Shown in pieces: positions 23,286 through 33,000 of a stretch of DNA of 53,003 bases. The stretch is taken from assembly GCA_045597045.1 (NCBI GenBank), contig JAZODN010000025.1, forward strand, positions 1-53,003. Direction: 5' to 3'. A program made the translations under genes and the position numbers. A model generated the notes under the pieces. It made no database searches. It was not told the DNA's origin and saw only the letters and a program-made list of their open reading frames with translations. This DNA is from SIG588 sp045597045 (GTDB taxonomy: Bacteria > Bacillota > Clostridia > Oscillospirales > Acutalibacteraceae). Position 1 is the stretch's first letter. Every line of letters begins with the position of its first letter.

Positions 23286-24344
23286 ATGGAACAACGCAAA
23301 CAGCGTCTTGCGTGCTACGATCGCATGCGTGTGTTGGCGATCATCGGCATTGTGATCGGCAGCATTTCGGACATGTTGGTTGTCAAAGAGGCCGCTGCAG
23401 GACAAGCTTTGAAATTTGTTTGGCACCTTGCCAATCTTTTTTCGTCATTGGTGAAACCGGCTGTGCCGCTGCTGTTGATGGCTGAGGGTGCCCTGTTGTT
23501 GGATAAGTCGGATTCCGCGTCTCTCAAAGACGTGTTGCGTCGGCGTGTGTTGCCGATGCTCTCCACGCTGGCTGTTTGGTCGGTGGTTTTCTTGGTGGTT
23601 CGCTATTTGTGGCAGGGGTTGGTCGGCGAAAACGTGGTGCCTGCGGACGCGTTGTTTTCGATCGTCAGCACACCCGTATCTTCCCACTTGTGGCTGTTAT
23701 ATCTCTTGTTGGCGGTATATTTGATGCTGCCGTTTTTGCGCTTGCTTGTGGAGCATGCGCCACGCGAGCTTTTGCGTTTTGCGGTGGGATTGTGGCTGTT
23801 TTACAGTTCGGTGATGCCTGCAATTTCTGCGCCCGGGGTGTTGCCGGAGTTGACGTTGGCTCCGTATTCCACTGCCAACGTGCTTGGCGGTTACCTGGGG
23901 TATATATTGCTCGGCTGGATGCTTGCCACCACCGAGCGTCGCACCAAAGTGCTGCATATGCTGATCGTCTACGGTGTGCTTGGTGTGCTCACGGCAGTGG
24001 GTACCGCACTGCTCACCAAGGGGGCGGGTACGGCTAACGTAGTGATGTATCAGGGCTTTATGCCGAACATCGTGCTTATGGCGGCGGCCGCATTTATGGC
24101 CTGCTGTGAGTTTAATCTCGAAACCGTGTTTACTCCGTGGATCGGGCCGATGGCACAATATTCGTTCGGTATGTATATCGTGCACGGCTTGTTTGCGCTG
24201 TTGCTGCAACCGCTGGTGAATATACTGCCGAGTATCATTCCGTTGGTGTTGGCACCGGCCGTTGTGTGGTTGTTGTCGCTGGTCACGGTGGCCTTTATGC
24301 GCCGTTCGCTGTTTGTGCGACGTGTATTTTTAGGAGATTATTGA
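23286..24344 (+). CDS. Membrane acyltransferase-3 family protein
   Basis: A 352-residue integral membrane protein with about ten helices. The N-terminus (Y-D-R-M-R-V-L-A-I-I-G-I-V, ~11-23) and H-L-W-L-L-Y-L-L-L-A-V-Y-L-M-L-P-F (~138-154) are typical of the acyltransferase-3 family (OatA/WecH/OafA-like), which O-acylates sugars of cell-surface polymers. The usual catalytic His of the first helix (R-x10-H) appears replaced: S-I-S-D lies there, so activity on the usual substrates is uncertain. ATG 23286 follows GGAGG by 5 bases. It overlaps the next gene by one base. Confidence 0.75.
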   Translation: MEQRKQRLACYDRMRVLAIIGIVIGSISDMLVVKEAAAGQALKFVWHLANLFSSLVKPAVPLLLMAEGALLLDKSDSASLKDVLRRRVLPMLSTLAVWSVVFLVVRYLWQGLVGENVVPADALFSIVSTPVSSHLWLLYLLLAVYLMLPFLRLLVEHAPRELLRFAVGLWLFYSSVMPAISAPGVLPELTLAPYSTANVLGGYLGYILLGWMLATTERRTKVLHMLIVYGVLGVLTAVGTALLTKGAGTANVVMYQGFMPNIVLMAAAAFMACCEFNLETVFTPWIGPMAQYSFGMYIVHGLFALLLQPLVNILPSIIPLVLAPAVVWLLSLVTVAFMRRSLFVRRVFLGDY

Positions 24345-24772
24345 TGAAGGGACGAGTAACAATGAAACGTTGGGCAGCCTTTTTGTTTGTAACGCTTCTT
24401 GTGATGACAAGCGGCATGACCGTGTGGGCGGAAACGACCACCGCCGAAACTTTGGGTGACGTCACCCAAACCGAAATTATTACCCAAACCACCGTCATCT
24501 ACGAAGAGGTCGAAGTGGAAGTGCTCGAAAAGGTGCATTCCGCTTTTCCGGATGGAACGGCATTGGCGCTGATCGTCATCGGCGGTGTGTTTGTGTTGCT
24601 TTCCGTTACTTTGCTGTGCGTATTTCTTTTTGCTTTCCCACGTTGGGGTTTGATGAAAGCACCGAAGGAAGAACCGGAAGCCGATGCCCCGGCGGCGGAA
24701 GTGAGCAGCGAAGACAATGCGGCAGAGGAGGCGGAACAGTCGACCTCGGTTTCGCTGCAAGATTTATTTTAA
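24344..24772 (+). CDS. Small membrane protein with Thr-rich ectodomain and acidic tail
   Basis: A 142-residue protein: cleavable signal peptide (~1-29, ending V-W-A), a Thr/Glu-rich extracytoplasmic stretch (~30-60), one membrane helix (~71-96) and a cytoplasmic acidic, Ala/Glu-rich tail. I do not recognise it. The ATG shares a base with the preceding TGA and is 7 bases after AGGAG (24332-24336); a second Met at 24362 is possible. Tight coupling suggests it is an accessory subunit of the acyltransferase. Confidence 0.7.
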   Translation: MKGRVTMKRWAAFLFVTLLVMTSGMTVWAETTTAETLGDVTQTEIITQTTVIYEEVEVEVLEKVHSAFPDGTALALIVIGGVFVLLSVTLLCVFLFAFPRWGLMKAPKEEPEADAPAAEVSSEDNAAEEAEQSTSVSLQDLF

Positions 24773-24780
24773 CCATGTAT

Positions 24781-24814
24781 TACGGGAACTGCTTCGGGCG
24801 GTTCCCGTATTTTT
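24781..24814 (+). terminator. Terminator after the small membrane protein
   Basis: TACGGGAACTGC (24781-24792) / GCGGTTCCCGTA (24798-24809), one G-U pair, loop TTCGG, then TTTTT. Confidence 0.88.
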
Positions 24815-24831
24815 AAAAAGGAGGCGATGCT

Positions 24832-26133
24832 ATGACTTTTGAACAGGCAACGGCCTATTGCGAAGAATTACGTGCCGGCGGTATTCGTCCGGGGTTGGAT
24901 CGCCTTTTGGAGGCTTTGCATGCGGCCGGCGACCCTCAGCGTCGTCTGCGCGTGGTGCACGTGGCCGGTACGAACGGTAAAGGGTCGGTCACACGCATGA
25001 TCCAGTGTATATTATCTGCCGCCGGCTACCGCGTGGGAGCGTTTTCTTCGCCTGCCGTGACCGATATTTGCGACACTTTCACCATAGACGGGCAAGGAAT
25101 ATCACACGAACGGTTTGCGTCGCTGATTACTCAGTGGCGTGAACGGCAAGAGGCGTTGGCACCCGAACGGCAGTTGACCGAGTTCGAACTGTTAACGGCA
25201 GCGGCGTTTACTCTGTTTGCCGAAGAACGGGTGGACGTGTGTGTGCTGGAGTGTGGCATGGGCGGTGCGGCAGACGCCACCAACGTGTGTTTTCCGCCCG
25301 TGGCGGCGGTATTTACTCCCATCGCGTTGGATCATGGAGCTTTCTTGGGCGAAACGGTGGAGGAGATTGCCCGGCAAAAAAGCGGTATCATCAAAGCACC
25401 GTGTGCGGTGGTCAGTTCACCGGCACAGGCCGAGGACGCGCTGGCAGTATTGTACGAAGCGGCGGCCGCAGGTGGAGTCACGGTGTATATGCCGTGTCGC
25501 GGTGCGGCAGTGGCACTGCCGTCGGCTGTGGGCGAAACGCGTTTCTCGCTGGACGGCACGGAATATACGCTGCCGCTTGGCGGTGCGTTTCAAATCGACA
25601 ATGCACTCACTGCCATAGAAACCGTGCGTGTGTTGGCACAGCGCGGCTTTGTGGTAGAGAGCGAGGCGATTTGTCGCGGTTTGGCTGCTGCCGTTTTGCC
25701 CTGCCGCCAAGAAGTGGTGTGTTCCTCACCTTTGATCATATTGGATGGGGCGCATAATCCTCACGGAGTGGCAAATGTGGCGGCAGAATTGGCGCAGGTA
25801 ACTGCGCAGTGCGGTGTGAAGCCGACCTTGCTGTTCGGCATGCTGCGAGATAAAGATACCGCGACCTGTGCGGCGCTGCTGGCACCGCATGCGGCACGGG
25901 TGGTGTGCTGCACGCCGCCCTCGGAGCGTGCATTGGCGGCCGGAGAACTGGCGGCGCAGTTCGTCGCTGCCGGAGTACGTGACGTGTACGTTGCAGACAG
26001 CATGGAACAGGCATGGCAAAAGGCGCGCGAAGCGGCAGGGGAGACCCCCTTGTTTGTCGGTGGTTCGTTTTACACGGCGGCGGCGATTCGACCGCTTGCG
26101 TTGAATTTTGCCGCACAGTGCCCTAACAAATGA
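24832..26133 (+). CDS. folC: Folylpolyglutamate synthase / dihydrofolate synthase
   Basis: A 433-residue Mur-ligase-family enzyme that adds glutamate to folates (and may make dihydrofolate). ATP site H-V-A-G-T-N-G-K-G-S-V (~43-53); F-S-S-P (~71-74) as in FolC; E-C-G-M-G-G (~138-143, with A-D-A-T-N following); the carbamylated-Lys region R-Q-K-S-G-I-I-K (~181-188); and I-L-D-G-A-H-N-P-H-G (~300-309). GGAGG lies 7 bases before the ATG and partly overlaps the preceding terminator's tail. Confidence 0.93.
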   Translation: MTFEQATAYCEELRAGGIRPGLDRLLEALHAAGDPQRRLRVVHVAGTNGKGSVTRMIQCILSAAGYRVGAFSSPAVTDICDTFTIDGQGISHERFASLITQWRERQEALAPERQLTEFELLTAAAFTLFAEERVDVCVLECGMGGAADATNVCFPPVAAVFTPIALDHGAFLGETVEEIARQKSGIIKAPCAVVSSPAQAEDALAVLYEAAAAGGVTVYMPCRGAAVALPSAVGETRFSLDGTEYTLPLGGAFQIDNALTAIETVRVLAQRGFVVESEAICRGLAAAVLPCRQEVVCSSPLIILDGAHNPHGVANVAAELAQVTAQCGVKPTLLFGMLRDKDTATCAALLAPHAARVVCCTPPSERALAAGELAAQFVAAGVRDVYVADSMEQAWQKAREAAGETPLFVGGSFYTAAAIRPLALNFAAQCPNK

Positions 26134-26142
26134 AAATTTGAC

Positions 26143-26163
26143 AGCGCGCTTCGTGCGCTTTTT
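26143..26163 (+). terminator. Weak terminator after folC
   Basis: AGCGC / GCGCT with loop GCTTCGT and TTTTT; short stem, so possibly incomplete termination before the stronger hairpin at 26170. Confidence 0.5.
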
Positions 26164-26169
26164 CAGCGG

Positions 26170-26200
26170 AAAGTCCTTATCCTTTTGGATAGGGACTTTT
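26170..26200 (+). terminator. Terminator upstream of the sigma-F operon
   Basis: AAAGTCCTTATCC / GGATAGGGACTTT (13 bp, one G-U), loop TTTT, followed by TTAATTTT. It insulates spoIIA from folC, or acts in its leader. Confidence 0.7.
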
Positions 26201-26221
26201 AATTTTGGAAGGACGAGGAAT

Positions 26222-26563
26222 ATGGCAATACAGCTGGAAAGCAGGGAACGGGAACTGATCGCACGGCTGTCGGGTGAAATTGATCACCACACGGCAGGCG
26301 AACTGCGTCGACAGATGGATGCGGCAATCGAACGTGGCAACCCCCGTTGCTTACGCATGGATTTTCAAGACGTTACGTTTATGGACAGTTCGGGGGTTGG
26401 TCTGATCATGGGGCGCTATCGCCTGATGTGTCTGATCGGTGGCCGCTTACAGATCTGCGGGGCCGGTGACCGCGTGCGGCAGATGATGCGCATGGCCGGA
26501 TTGGATACACTGGATATTTGGGGAAAGGAGGAGAGACAGCATGCGAGTAAAAGCAGAAAATGA
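26222..26563 (+). CDS. spoIIAA: Anti-sigma-F factor antagonist SpoIIAA
   Basis: A 113-residue STAS-domain protein. M-D-S-S-G-V-G-L-I-M-G-R-Y (~56-68) holds the serine phosphorylated by SpoIIAB. Unphosphorylated SpoIIAA (after SpoIIE action) binds SpoIIAB and frees sigma F in the forespore. ATG 26222 follows AGGACGAGG by 4 bases; codons further upstream belong to the terminator. It overlaps spoIIAB by 23 bases. The C-terminal ~8 residues are basic and encoded in that overlap. Confidence 0.93.
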   Translation: MAIQLESRERELIARLSGEIDHHTAGELRRQMDAAIERGNPRCLRMDFQDVTFMDSSGVGLIMGRYRLMCLIGGRLQICGAGDRVRQMMRMAGLDTLDIWGKEERQHASKSRK

Positions 26564-26984
26564 GATCAAACTGATTTTGCCGTGTTATTCGGCCAACGAA
26601 AGCCTGGCGCGCGCGGTTGTGGCGGCTTTTGTTTCTCAAATGGATCCGCGTGTGGACGAGTTGGTGGATATCCGCACGGCCGTTTCGGAGGCGGTGACTA
26701 ACTGTATCGTACATGCGTATGCAAAAACGGTTGGCGAGATCCTTCTCACGGCACGGATGTATGCCAACGGTCGCGTGGTGATTCGCATCCAAGACCGCGG
26801 TTGCGGAATCTCCGATGTGGACAAGGCGCGTCAACCGCTGTTTACTACCGGCGGTGAAGAACGCTCCGGCTTGGGGTTTTCGGTTATGGAGAGCTTGTGT
26901 GATAAAGTGACAGTGCGTTCCAAAGAGGGGAAAGGCACCGTAGTCACACTGGAAAAACATATTCATAAAGGGGAGACACCGTGA
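26541..26984 (+). CDS. spoIIAB: Anti-sigma-F factor / serine kinase SpoIIAB
   Basis: A 147-residue GHKL-fold protein kinase. N box E-A-V-T-N-C-I-V-H-A-Y (~49-59), G1 box D-R-G-C-G-I (~91-96), and G-L-G-F-S-V-M (~113-119) bind ATP. It holds sigma F inactive and phosphorylates SpoIIAA. GGAAAGGAGGAG lies just upstream of the ATG, inside spoIIAA. Its stop overlaps the sigF start as GTGA. Confidence 0.95.
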   Translation: MRVKAENEIKLILPCYSANESLARAVVAAFVSQMDPRVDELVDIRTAVSEAVTNCIVHAYAKTVGEILLTARMYANGRVVIRIQDRGCGISDVDKARQPLFTTGGEERSGLGFSVMESLCDKVTVRSKEGKGTVVTLEKHIHKGETP

Positions 26985-27643
26985 CCGAACGGGAACGCAC
27001 TGTTTGCGAAAATATGGGTCTCGTACACGCGTGTGCGCGACGTTTTATCGGGCGCGGTGTGGAATACGAGGATTTGGTGCAGGCAGGTTGCGTGGGTTTG
27101 GTCAAGGCGGTCGACGGATTTGAAGCGGAGCGTGGGTTGCGGCTGTCCACGTATGCGGTGCCGGTCGTTTTGGGCGAAATACGGCGCCTGTTCCGTGACG
27201 GTGGTGCCGTGAAGGTGGGGCGCACGTTAAAAGAACTTTCGATGCGCACGGTGCGTGAACGAGACCGTTTTGTGGCAGAGCATGGGCGTGAGCCGCAGGT
27301 GAATGAGTTGGCACAGCGTCTGGGTGTGGAAAGCGCACAGGTGGCACAGGCGCTGGGAGCTTCCTTGCCGCCGTTGTCGCTGACACGGTGGGGGGAAGAC
27401 GGTGACGAAGGGGATCAAGTCGATCTGCCGGTGCCGCCGCCGGAAGAGCAGATCACCGACCGTTTAGCGCTGCGGCAGGTGCTTGCCGAATTGAACGAGC
27501 GAGACCGCCGTTTGATCGAATGGCGTTATCTTCGTCGCCGCACTCAACAAGTCACAGCCGAAGCGCTCGGTATGACACAAGTGCAGGTGTCTCGCCGTGA
27601 ACGCGCGATTTTGAAAGAATTGCGACAAAAACTGACGGGATAA
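26981..27643 (+). CDS. sigF: Sporulation RNA polymerase sigma factor F
   Basis: A 220-residue sigma-70 factor of the SigF/SigG group: region 2 (Y-E-D-L-V-Q-A-G-C-V-G-L-V-K-A-V-D-G-F, ~27-45; L-S-T-Y-A-V-P-V-V-L-G-E-I-R, ~55-68), region 3, and region 4 (L-N-E-R-D-R-R-L-I-E-W-R-Y, ~166-178). It directs forespore-specific transcription. It starts with GTG, coupled to spoIIAB. The three-gene order is that of all endospore formers; dacF and spoVA, often neighbours, are not adjacent here. Confidence 0.95.
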   Translation: MTERERTVCENMGLVHACARRFIGRGVEYEDLVQAGCVGLVKAVDGFEAERGLRLSTYAVPVVLGEIRRLFRDGGAVKVGRTLKELSMRTVRERDRFVAEHGREPQVNELAQRLGVESAQVAQALGASLPPLSLTRWGEDGDEGDQVDLPVPPPEEQITDRLALRQVLAELNERDRRLIEWRYLRRRTQQVTAEALGMTQVQVSRRERAILKELRQKLTG

Positions 27644-27681
27644 ATCTTTCCGAAAAATCCGTAATATTTTTCAAAAAACTC

Positions 27682-27710
27682 TTGACAATTCGTTTTCTGT
27701 TCGCTATAAT
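27682..27710 (+). promoter_or_regulatory. Consensus promoter of tRNA-Leu
   Basis: TTGACA (27682-27687), 17-bp spacer, TATAAT (27705-27710): perfect sigma-A consensus, 33 bases before the tRNA. Confidence 0.95.
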
Positions 27711-27743
27711 ATCACTTGTCGCTGAAACAGCGGCGATAAATAT

Positions 27744-27830
27744 GCGGATATGGCGGAATTGGCAGACGCGTTAGATTCAGGTTCTAATCGGGGCAACTCG
27801 GTGGAGGTTCAAGTCCTCTTATCCGCACCA
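27744..27830 (+). tRNA. tRNA-Leu (anticodon CAG), CCA encoded
   Basis: Acceptor GCGGATA (27744-27750) pairs with TATCCGC; discriminator A, then encoded CCA (27828-27830). Anticodon stem TTAGA/TCTAA encloses the loop TTCAGGT with anticodon CAG. The long variable arm CGGGGCAACTCG is the class II feature of tRNA-Leu. T arm GAGG-TTCAAGT-CCTC is canonical. Confidence 0.97.
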
Positions 27831-27833
27831 AAA

Positions 27834-27865
27834 AAAGAGATGGGCATTCGCCCGTCTCTTTTTTT
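27834..27865 (+). terminator. Terminator of tRNA-Leu
   Basis: AAAGAGATGGGC / GCCCGTCTCTTT (one T-G pair), loop ATTC, then T-run, starting 3 bases after CCA. Confidence 0.92.
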
Positions 27866-27937
27866 GTCCATCACCGTGGCCGCGCAAAACCGTATGCGGA
27901 AACTTTTGCTTTGCCGCACGTATCGTCGAAATAGGGG

Positions 27938-27966
27938 TTTACAAATCTAAAAAAATCTATTATAAT
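27938..27966 (+). promoter_or_regulatory. Promoter of the aconitase gene
   Basis: TTTACA (27938-27943), 17-bp spacer, TATAAT (27961-27966), 45 bases before the ATG. Confidence 0.85.
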
Positions 27967-28011
27967 ATTTTGTTGTAAAAAACTTTTTATTTAAAATTGG
28001 GAGTGGGTTTC

Positions 28012-29946
28012 ATGGGTTACACCATTGCGCAAAAATTGATTGCTTCTCACTTGGTGAGTGGCGAAATGAAAACCGGCGCCGAAATCGGCCTGCGGATCGA
28101 CCAAACCTTGACACAGGATGCCACGGGTACGATGGCATACTTGGAGTTTGAGGCGATGGGCGTGCCGCGCGTCAAGACCGAACTTTCGGTAGCGTATATT
28201 GACCACAACACCCTGCAAACGGGTTTTGAAAATGCAGACGATCACCGCTATATTCAGTCGGTCTGCAAAAAGCACGGTTTGTATTTTTCACGCCCCGGCA
28301 ACGGCATTTGCCATCAGGTGCATCTGGAACGCTTCGGCATTCCCGGCAAAACCCTGATCGGCTCGGATAGCCACACCCCCACGGGCGGCGGTATCGGTAT
28401 GCTGGCGTTCGGCGCCGGCGGTTTGGATGTTGCGGTGGCAATGGGTGGCGGTACCTATTACATCACCTATCCCAAAATGGTGCGTGTGAACCTCACGGGA
28501 GCCCTGAAACCGTGGGTGGCTGCCAAGGATATTATTTTGGAAGTGCTGCGTCGCTTGTCGGTTAAGGGCGGTGTCGGCAAAATCATTGAATACGGCGGCG
28601 AGGGCGTGGCTACGCTTTCGGTGCCGGAACGTGCCACCATCACCAACATGGGTGCCGAACTCGGCGCCTCCACCTCGGTGTTTCCTTCGGATGACATCAC
28701 CCGTGCGTTTATGAAGGCGCAGGGCCGTGAAGCGGATTGGGTGGAACTTTCGGCAGATGCAGATGCCGTATACGATGAGATCGTGGAGATCGATCTTTCG
28801 ACGCTCGAACCGATGGCGGCGTGTCCTCACTCGCCCGACGCGGTGAAGAAGGTGTCTGAGATCGGCGAGATCAAAGTGGATCAGTGCTGCATCGGTTCTT
28901 GCACCAACTCGTCCCTTGCAGATATGATGAAGGTGGCAGCTGTTCTAAAGGGGCGCACGGTGCATCCCGACGTCAGCTTGTCTATCGCACCCGGTTCCAA
29001 GCAGGTTTACAACATGCTGGCGGCCAGCGGTGCGCTGGCGGATATCATTGCCGCCGGTGCGCGTGTGCTGGAGTGTGCGTGCGGCCCTTGCATCGGCATG
29101 GGACAGTCGCCCAACTCCGGCGGCGTTTCACTGCGCACCTTCAACCGTAATTTTGAAGGTCGTTCCGGCACGGCCGACGGGCAAGTGTATCTTGTCAGCC
29201 CCGAAACAGCGGCGGTTTCTGCCATTACCGGTGTGTTTACCGATCCGCGTAAAATGGGGGAGGCGCCCGTTATCGACATGCCCGAAAATTTCCTGATTAA
29301 CGATAACATGATTTTGCCGCCCGTTCCCGTGGAGGAGATGGATCAGGTGGAGATTTTGCGCGGTCCGAACATTAAGCCGTTCCCGGCCACCGCACCGCTG
29401 AAAGAGACCATCGAAGCGGATGTGATGCTCAAGGTGGGCGACAACATCACCACCGACCATATTATGCCTGCCGGTGCTAAAATTTTGCCGTTGCGTTCGA
29501 ACATTCCGGCTATTTCGGAGCATTGCTTTGTGCGGTGCGACCCTGCATTCCCCGGCCGTTGCAAAGCTGCAGGCAGCGGTATTGTGGTGGGCGGTGCAAA
29601 CTACGGCCAAGGCAGTTCACGTGAGCACGCGGCACTGGCACCGCTGTATCTCGGTATCAAAGCCGTTATCGTGAAGTCGTTTGCCCGTATTCACGTGGCC
29701 AACCTCATTAACGCCGGTATTTTGCCCCTGACCTTTAAAAACGAAGCGGATTATGACCGTATTTCACTGGGGGATAAGCTGGTGCTGCCGCGTGTGCGCG
29801 AGCGAATTCAAAACGGTGAGCCGGTCGTGCTCGAAAACGTTTCCACGGGCGAAACGCTGGAGTTGAATGCCGAATTTTCCGAACGTCAAGTGGCGATGCT
29901 GTTGGCCGGCGGTCTGCTCGACTATACTCGCGAAATGAACAAATAA
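28012..29946 (+). CDS. Aconitate hydratase
   Basis: A 644-residue aconitase of the compact clostridial/mitochondrial-like type; it isomerises citrate and isocitrate through a [4Fe-4S] cluster. Cluster ligands: G-S-C-T-N-S (~298-303) and C-G-P-C-I-G-M-G (~360-367). Other signatures: D-S-H-T-P-T-G-G (~118-125), D-N-I-T-T-D-H-I-M-P-A-G (~480-491) and Y-G-Q-G-S-S-R-E-H-A-A (substrate-binding Ser/Arg, ~530-540). ATG 28012 follows GGGAGTGGG; an in-frame codon at 27997 lies inside that site. Citrate synthase and isocitrate dehydrogenase are not in the window, so the pathway cannot be judged; it likely feeds glutamate synthesis. Confidence 0.93.
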   Translation: MGYTIAQKLIASHLVSGEMKTGAEIGLRIDQTLTQDATGTMAYLEFEAMGVPRVKTELSVAYIDHNTLQTGFENADDHRYIQSVCKKHGLYFSRPGNGICHQVHLERFGIPGKTLIGSDSHTPTGGGIGMLAFGAGGLDVAVAMGGGTYYITYPKMVRVNLTGALKPWVAAKDIILEVLRRLSVKGGVGKIIEYGGEGVATLSVPERATITNMGAELGASTSVFPSDDITRAFMKAQGREADWVELSADADAVYDEIVEIDLSTLEPMAACPHSPDAVKKVSEIGEIKVDQCCIGSCTNSSLADMMKVAAVLKGRTVHPDVSLSIAPGSKQVYNMLAASGALADIIAAGARVLECACGPCIGMGQSPNSGGVSLRTFNRNFEGRSGTADGQVYLVSPETAAVSAITGVFTDPRKMGEAPVIDMPENFLINDNMILPPVPVEEMDQVEILRGPNIKPFPATAPLKETIEADVMLKVGDNITTDHIMPAGAKILPLRSNIPAISEHCFVRCDPAFPGRCKAAGSGIVVGGANYGQGSSREHAALAPLYLGIKAVIVKSFARIHVANLINAGILPLTFKNEADYDRISLGDKLVLPRVRERIQNGEPVVLENVSTGETLELNAEFSERQVAMLLAGGLLDYTREMNK

Positions 29947-29956
29947 TAGCGCCAAT

Positions 29957-29985
29957 ACAGCCCTCGGTAACGGGGGCTGTTTTTT
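29957..29985 (+). terminator. Terminator of the aconitase gene
   Basis: ACAGCCCTC / GGGGGCTGT (one T-G pair), loop GGTAAC, then six T. Confidence 0.85.
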
Positions 29986-30013
29986 GAAACAGAACAAAAA
30001 AAGGGGGGGTACC

Positions 30014-33000
30014 GTGACTGCGGAAAAATACGGTCTTTACACGGTGAAACGCAGTGGTTTGCGTTCGGCACTGCTTGGCTTTTTGCTCGTGTGTTTAACG
30101 GCAGTGCTCTCGCTCGGTGTATGTATTTACGGCGCGGTATCGTCTTACCTTGCGGCGTGTGACGACTATTATACCACCGTTGCCACCCTAGAATATATGG
30201 GGGAACAATACCCGGATGACCGCGTGTTTGATGCGGCGCTTCTTGAAAAGGTAACGAATGGGGAGACCCCCGTTGCGGCACTGTCGTCTTTGGATGGAGT
30301 GCTCTCCTATGAGCCGTCCAAAAGCGTGTTCGGCACGGTGGACGGTATGGTGCGTCGTGACAGCGACGTTTACGCGCCGAATGATGCGGTGCTGGTTATT
30401 CGTGATATGGTGTGGGATAGTCATATGCGCGCCTACATGGGTAAAATACGGCAATGTGTGTATTCCCGCGTGGACAGATCCAACTGCGTCGTGTTTTTGA
30501 CCGGTGAGTGGAGTGAAGGCGACGAAGACCCCGGCCTTTTCCTTCCGCACACAGCCTACCTTGTGAAAGGCGTGTATACGCAAGGGGGCAGCAGTTATCT
30601 GCATTTTGAACCGCAGGCATACAGCACCGATATGGAAGATCCGGCTTTGCATGCAGCAGCCCGCGAACTTTCCAAAATGAACAACGGCGTGCGCGTGCAG
30701 ATGAGCCGTGATCTTACGGCGCACTTACCGTTTCAACGCGGTGAGCTGCAGTTGTCGGCCGGCACGCTGTTTAAAGAAACGGCAACGGTCAACCGCGAAA
30801 AGGTGTGTGTGCTTTCAAATCGGATGGCCGATTTGTTCGGCGTGTCGGTGGGAGATACCTTGTCGTTGTCGCTGCACGTAACCGACGGCGGTGTTTACGA
30901 GGGCGACTCTCTTGCCGTGACCGCTGCTGTGCCGTATACGGTGGTCGGTTTATACGGTGAGACCGAACGGTATACCGATTACGTATTTATTCCTGAAGAT
31001 GACACCGTGCCGCTTTTGGCGTGCCCCACGGGTTATACACTCGGTCAGTTCCGCTTGGACAACCGGCAAAGCGAATCGTTTTATCATGCCGCCGCGGCAC
31101 TGCTGCCCAAAGACTTCCGTTTGACGGTGTACGATCAAGGGTATACCGTTACTGCCACGCCGTATCGGGAGTTGCTCACCATGGCCAAACTGTTTTTAAC
31201 GGTTAGTCTGCTTGTAGGCGCGGCGGTGCTTGTGTTGTTTGCCTATCTCTTTGTGGTGCGCCGCAAGTATGAGGCAGATATTCTGTTGGCACTCGGTGGC
31301 GGCAAACGGCATCTGTGCCGATTCTTTGGTGTGGGGGCGGTGGCCATCACGCTGCCGGCACTGTTGTGCGGCGTGGGAGCAGCTGCCATTGCCGAACAAC
31401 GGGTAATGCGTCTGCTGCAAGAGTTTGCGGTGAAATATCAAACACAGGATCTGCGTTTTTCTGTCTCGGTCATGGGTGCGACGCGCACGTTGGAGTTTGC
31501 ACCGCAGTCGCTGTGGTGGCGCTATGTCTTGGTGGCTGTGTGCCTTTTGCTCGCAGTGGCAGCGGTTACGGTTGGGTTTACGCTCGGTGTTGCCGCACGG
31601 CGAAAATCGGTGAAAAAGCGCCGCACGCCGCATCTGCCCAAGCGTGCCGCCCACAGCGTATACGGCGGCGGTTGGCTGAAATACGCATGGCTGTCTATTC
31701 GTCGTGGGCATTTGCGCACCGTGTCCACGGTGGCGGTGGCGGTGGTGGTTGCCCTCTTTTTGGGGCAGCTTTCTGCGACTTCTCACGGGTACCGCATGCA
31801 GCTTTCGGCTATTCGGGAAAATACCGTTATTCACGGTTATTGTTCCAATGCAGATGGATTGAGTATGAACGGACTTGCCGTGGCGGCAGACAGTATACAG
31901 CGGTTGCACGAAAGTGATCTGCTGGCATCGTTAGACGTCGGCCGCGAGATCGGACAGTATCGTTTTTTGGGCGTGGCATCGGATGAAAACGGCAAACCTT
32001 GTGAGGTGCCGACGGTGGAGATACCGCAAAGTTCTTTTGCGTATGAAACGCTGCTTGATCAAATGGGCCGTGAAGAGCCCTGGATCTCTACTACTTCGCT
32101 GCAAAACAGCACTGAGTTTTACCATGCGGCCGAGGTGGACGTGCAGTGGCTTGATGGGTTTGATGAACGGTGCTTACACGGCGATGAGGCGGCGCTTTGC
32201 GTGCTGCCGCGTGCTTTGGCCGAGCGTGAACGGATTGCGCTCGGCAGTGTGGCACGTTTCTTTGTGCGCGTGGGGTATGATTTGCAGGTTGTGGACTTGT
32301 TCGTGGTGGGCACCTACGTGCCGCAAAACGGAAAGGAAACGCTGTATACACCGTTGAATTTTGTGTTTCCGGCAGGGGAGACGTTGTTTGACGTGAACCT
32401 TCCCTCGGTGGAGATCCCCACGGAACAAACGCTGTACTTTGTGGAATACACCCCGGTCGGGATGACGACGCATGCAGTCCCGTCTGTTACGGCAGAGAAT
32501 GCGGATGCCCTGTCATTTTACAAAACGGTGGTTTTGGGCGGTGGAGTTCACTGCCAAATGTTGAACGAGACCGATACGGTGGAGATGATGCTTCAAACCA
32601 ATGCGAATGTCTGCATGATTTCGCAGGAGTTGAAGATTCTGTTAAATCGCAATCCCGAACAGTTGCTGAGAACCGAAAAAGGCATTTTCCTGCGGCTCAG
32701 CAACGAAAACGGTGTGTTGGACTATTACCGCGTGATCGGTATTTTTGATCGCACGGTGGACGGCATGGCCGACGTGTACTGCTCGCCTGCCAACGGGTTT
32801 ATGACGTATGCGTGGTCGGGGAATTACGAGGATGCGGCGCTCGACCGTGTGACTCTCAACAGCGCGATGTTTACACTGAAAGATACGGCGCAGTTGGATG
32901 CGTTGCGTGATGTGATGGAGACGGCAGGTTTTTCGCCGGTCAACCTTTTTGCCGGTACGCGTCGGTTTGCGGTGTTGGACGATAAAGCTTACGTCAGCAC

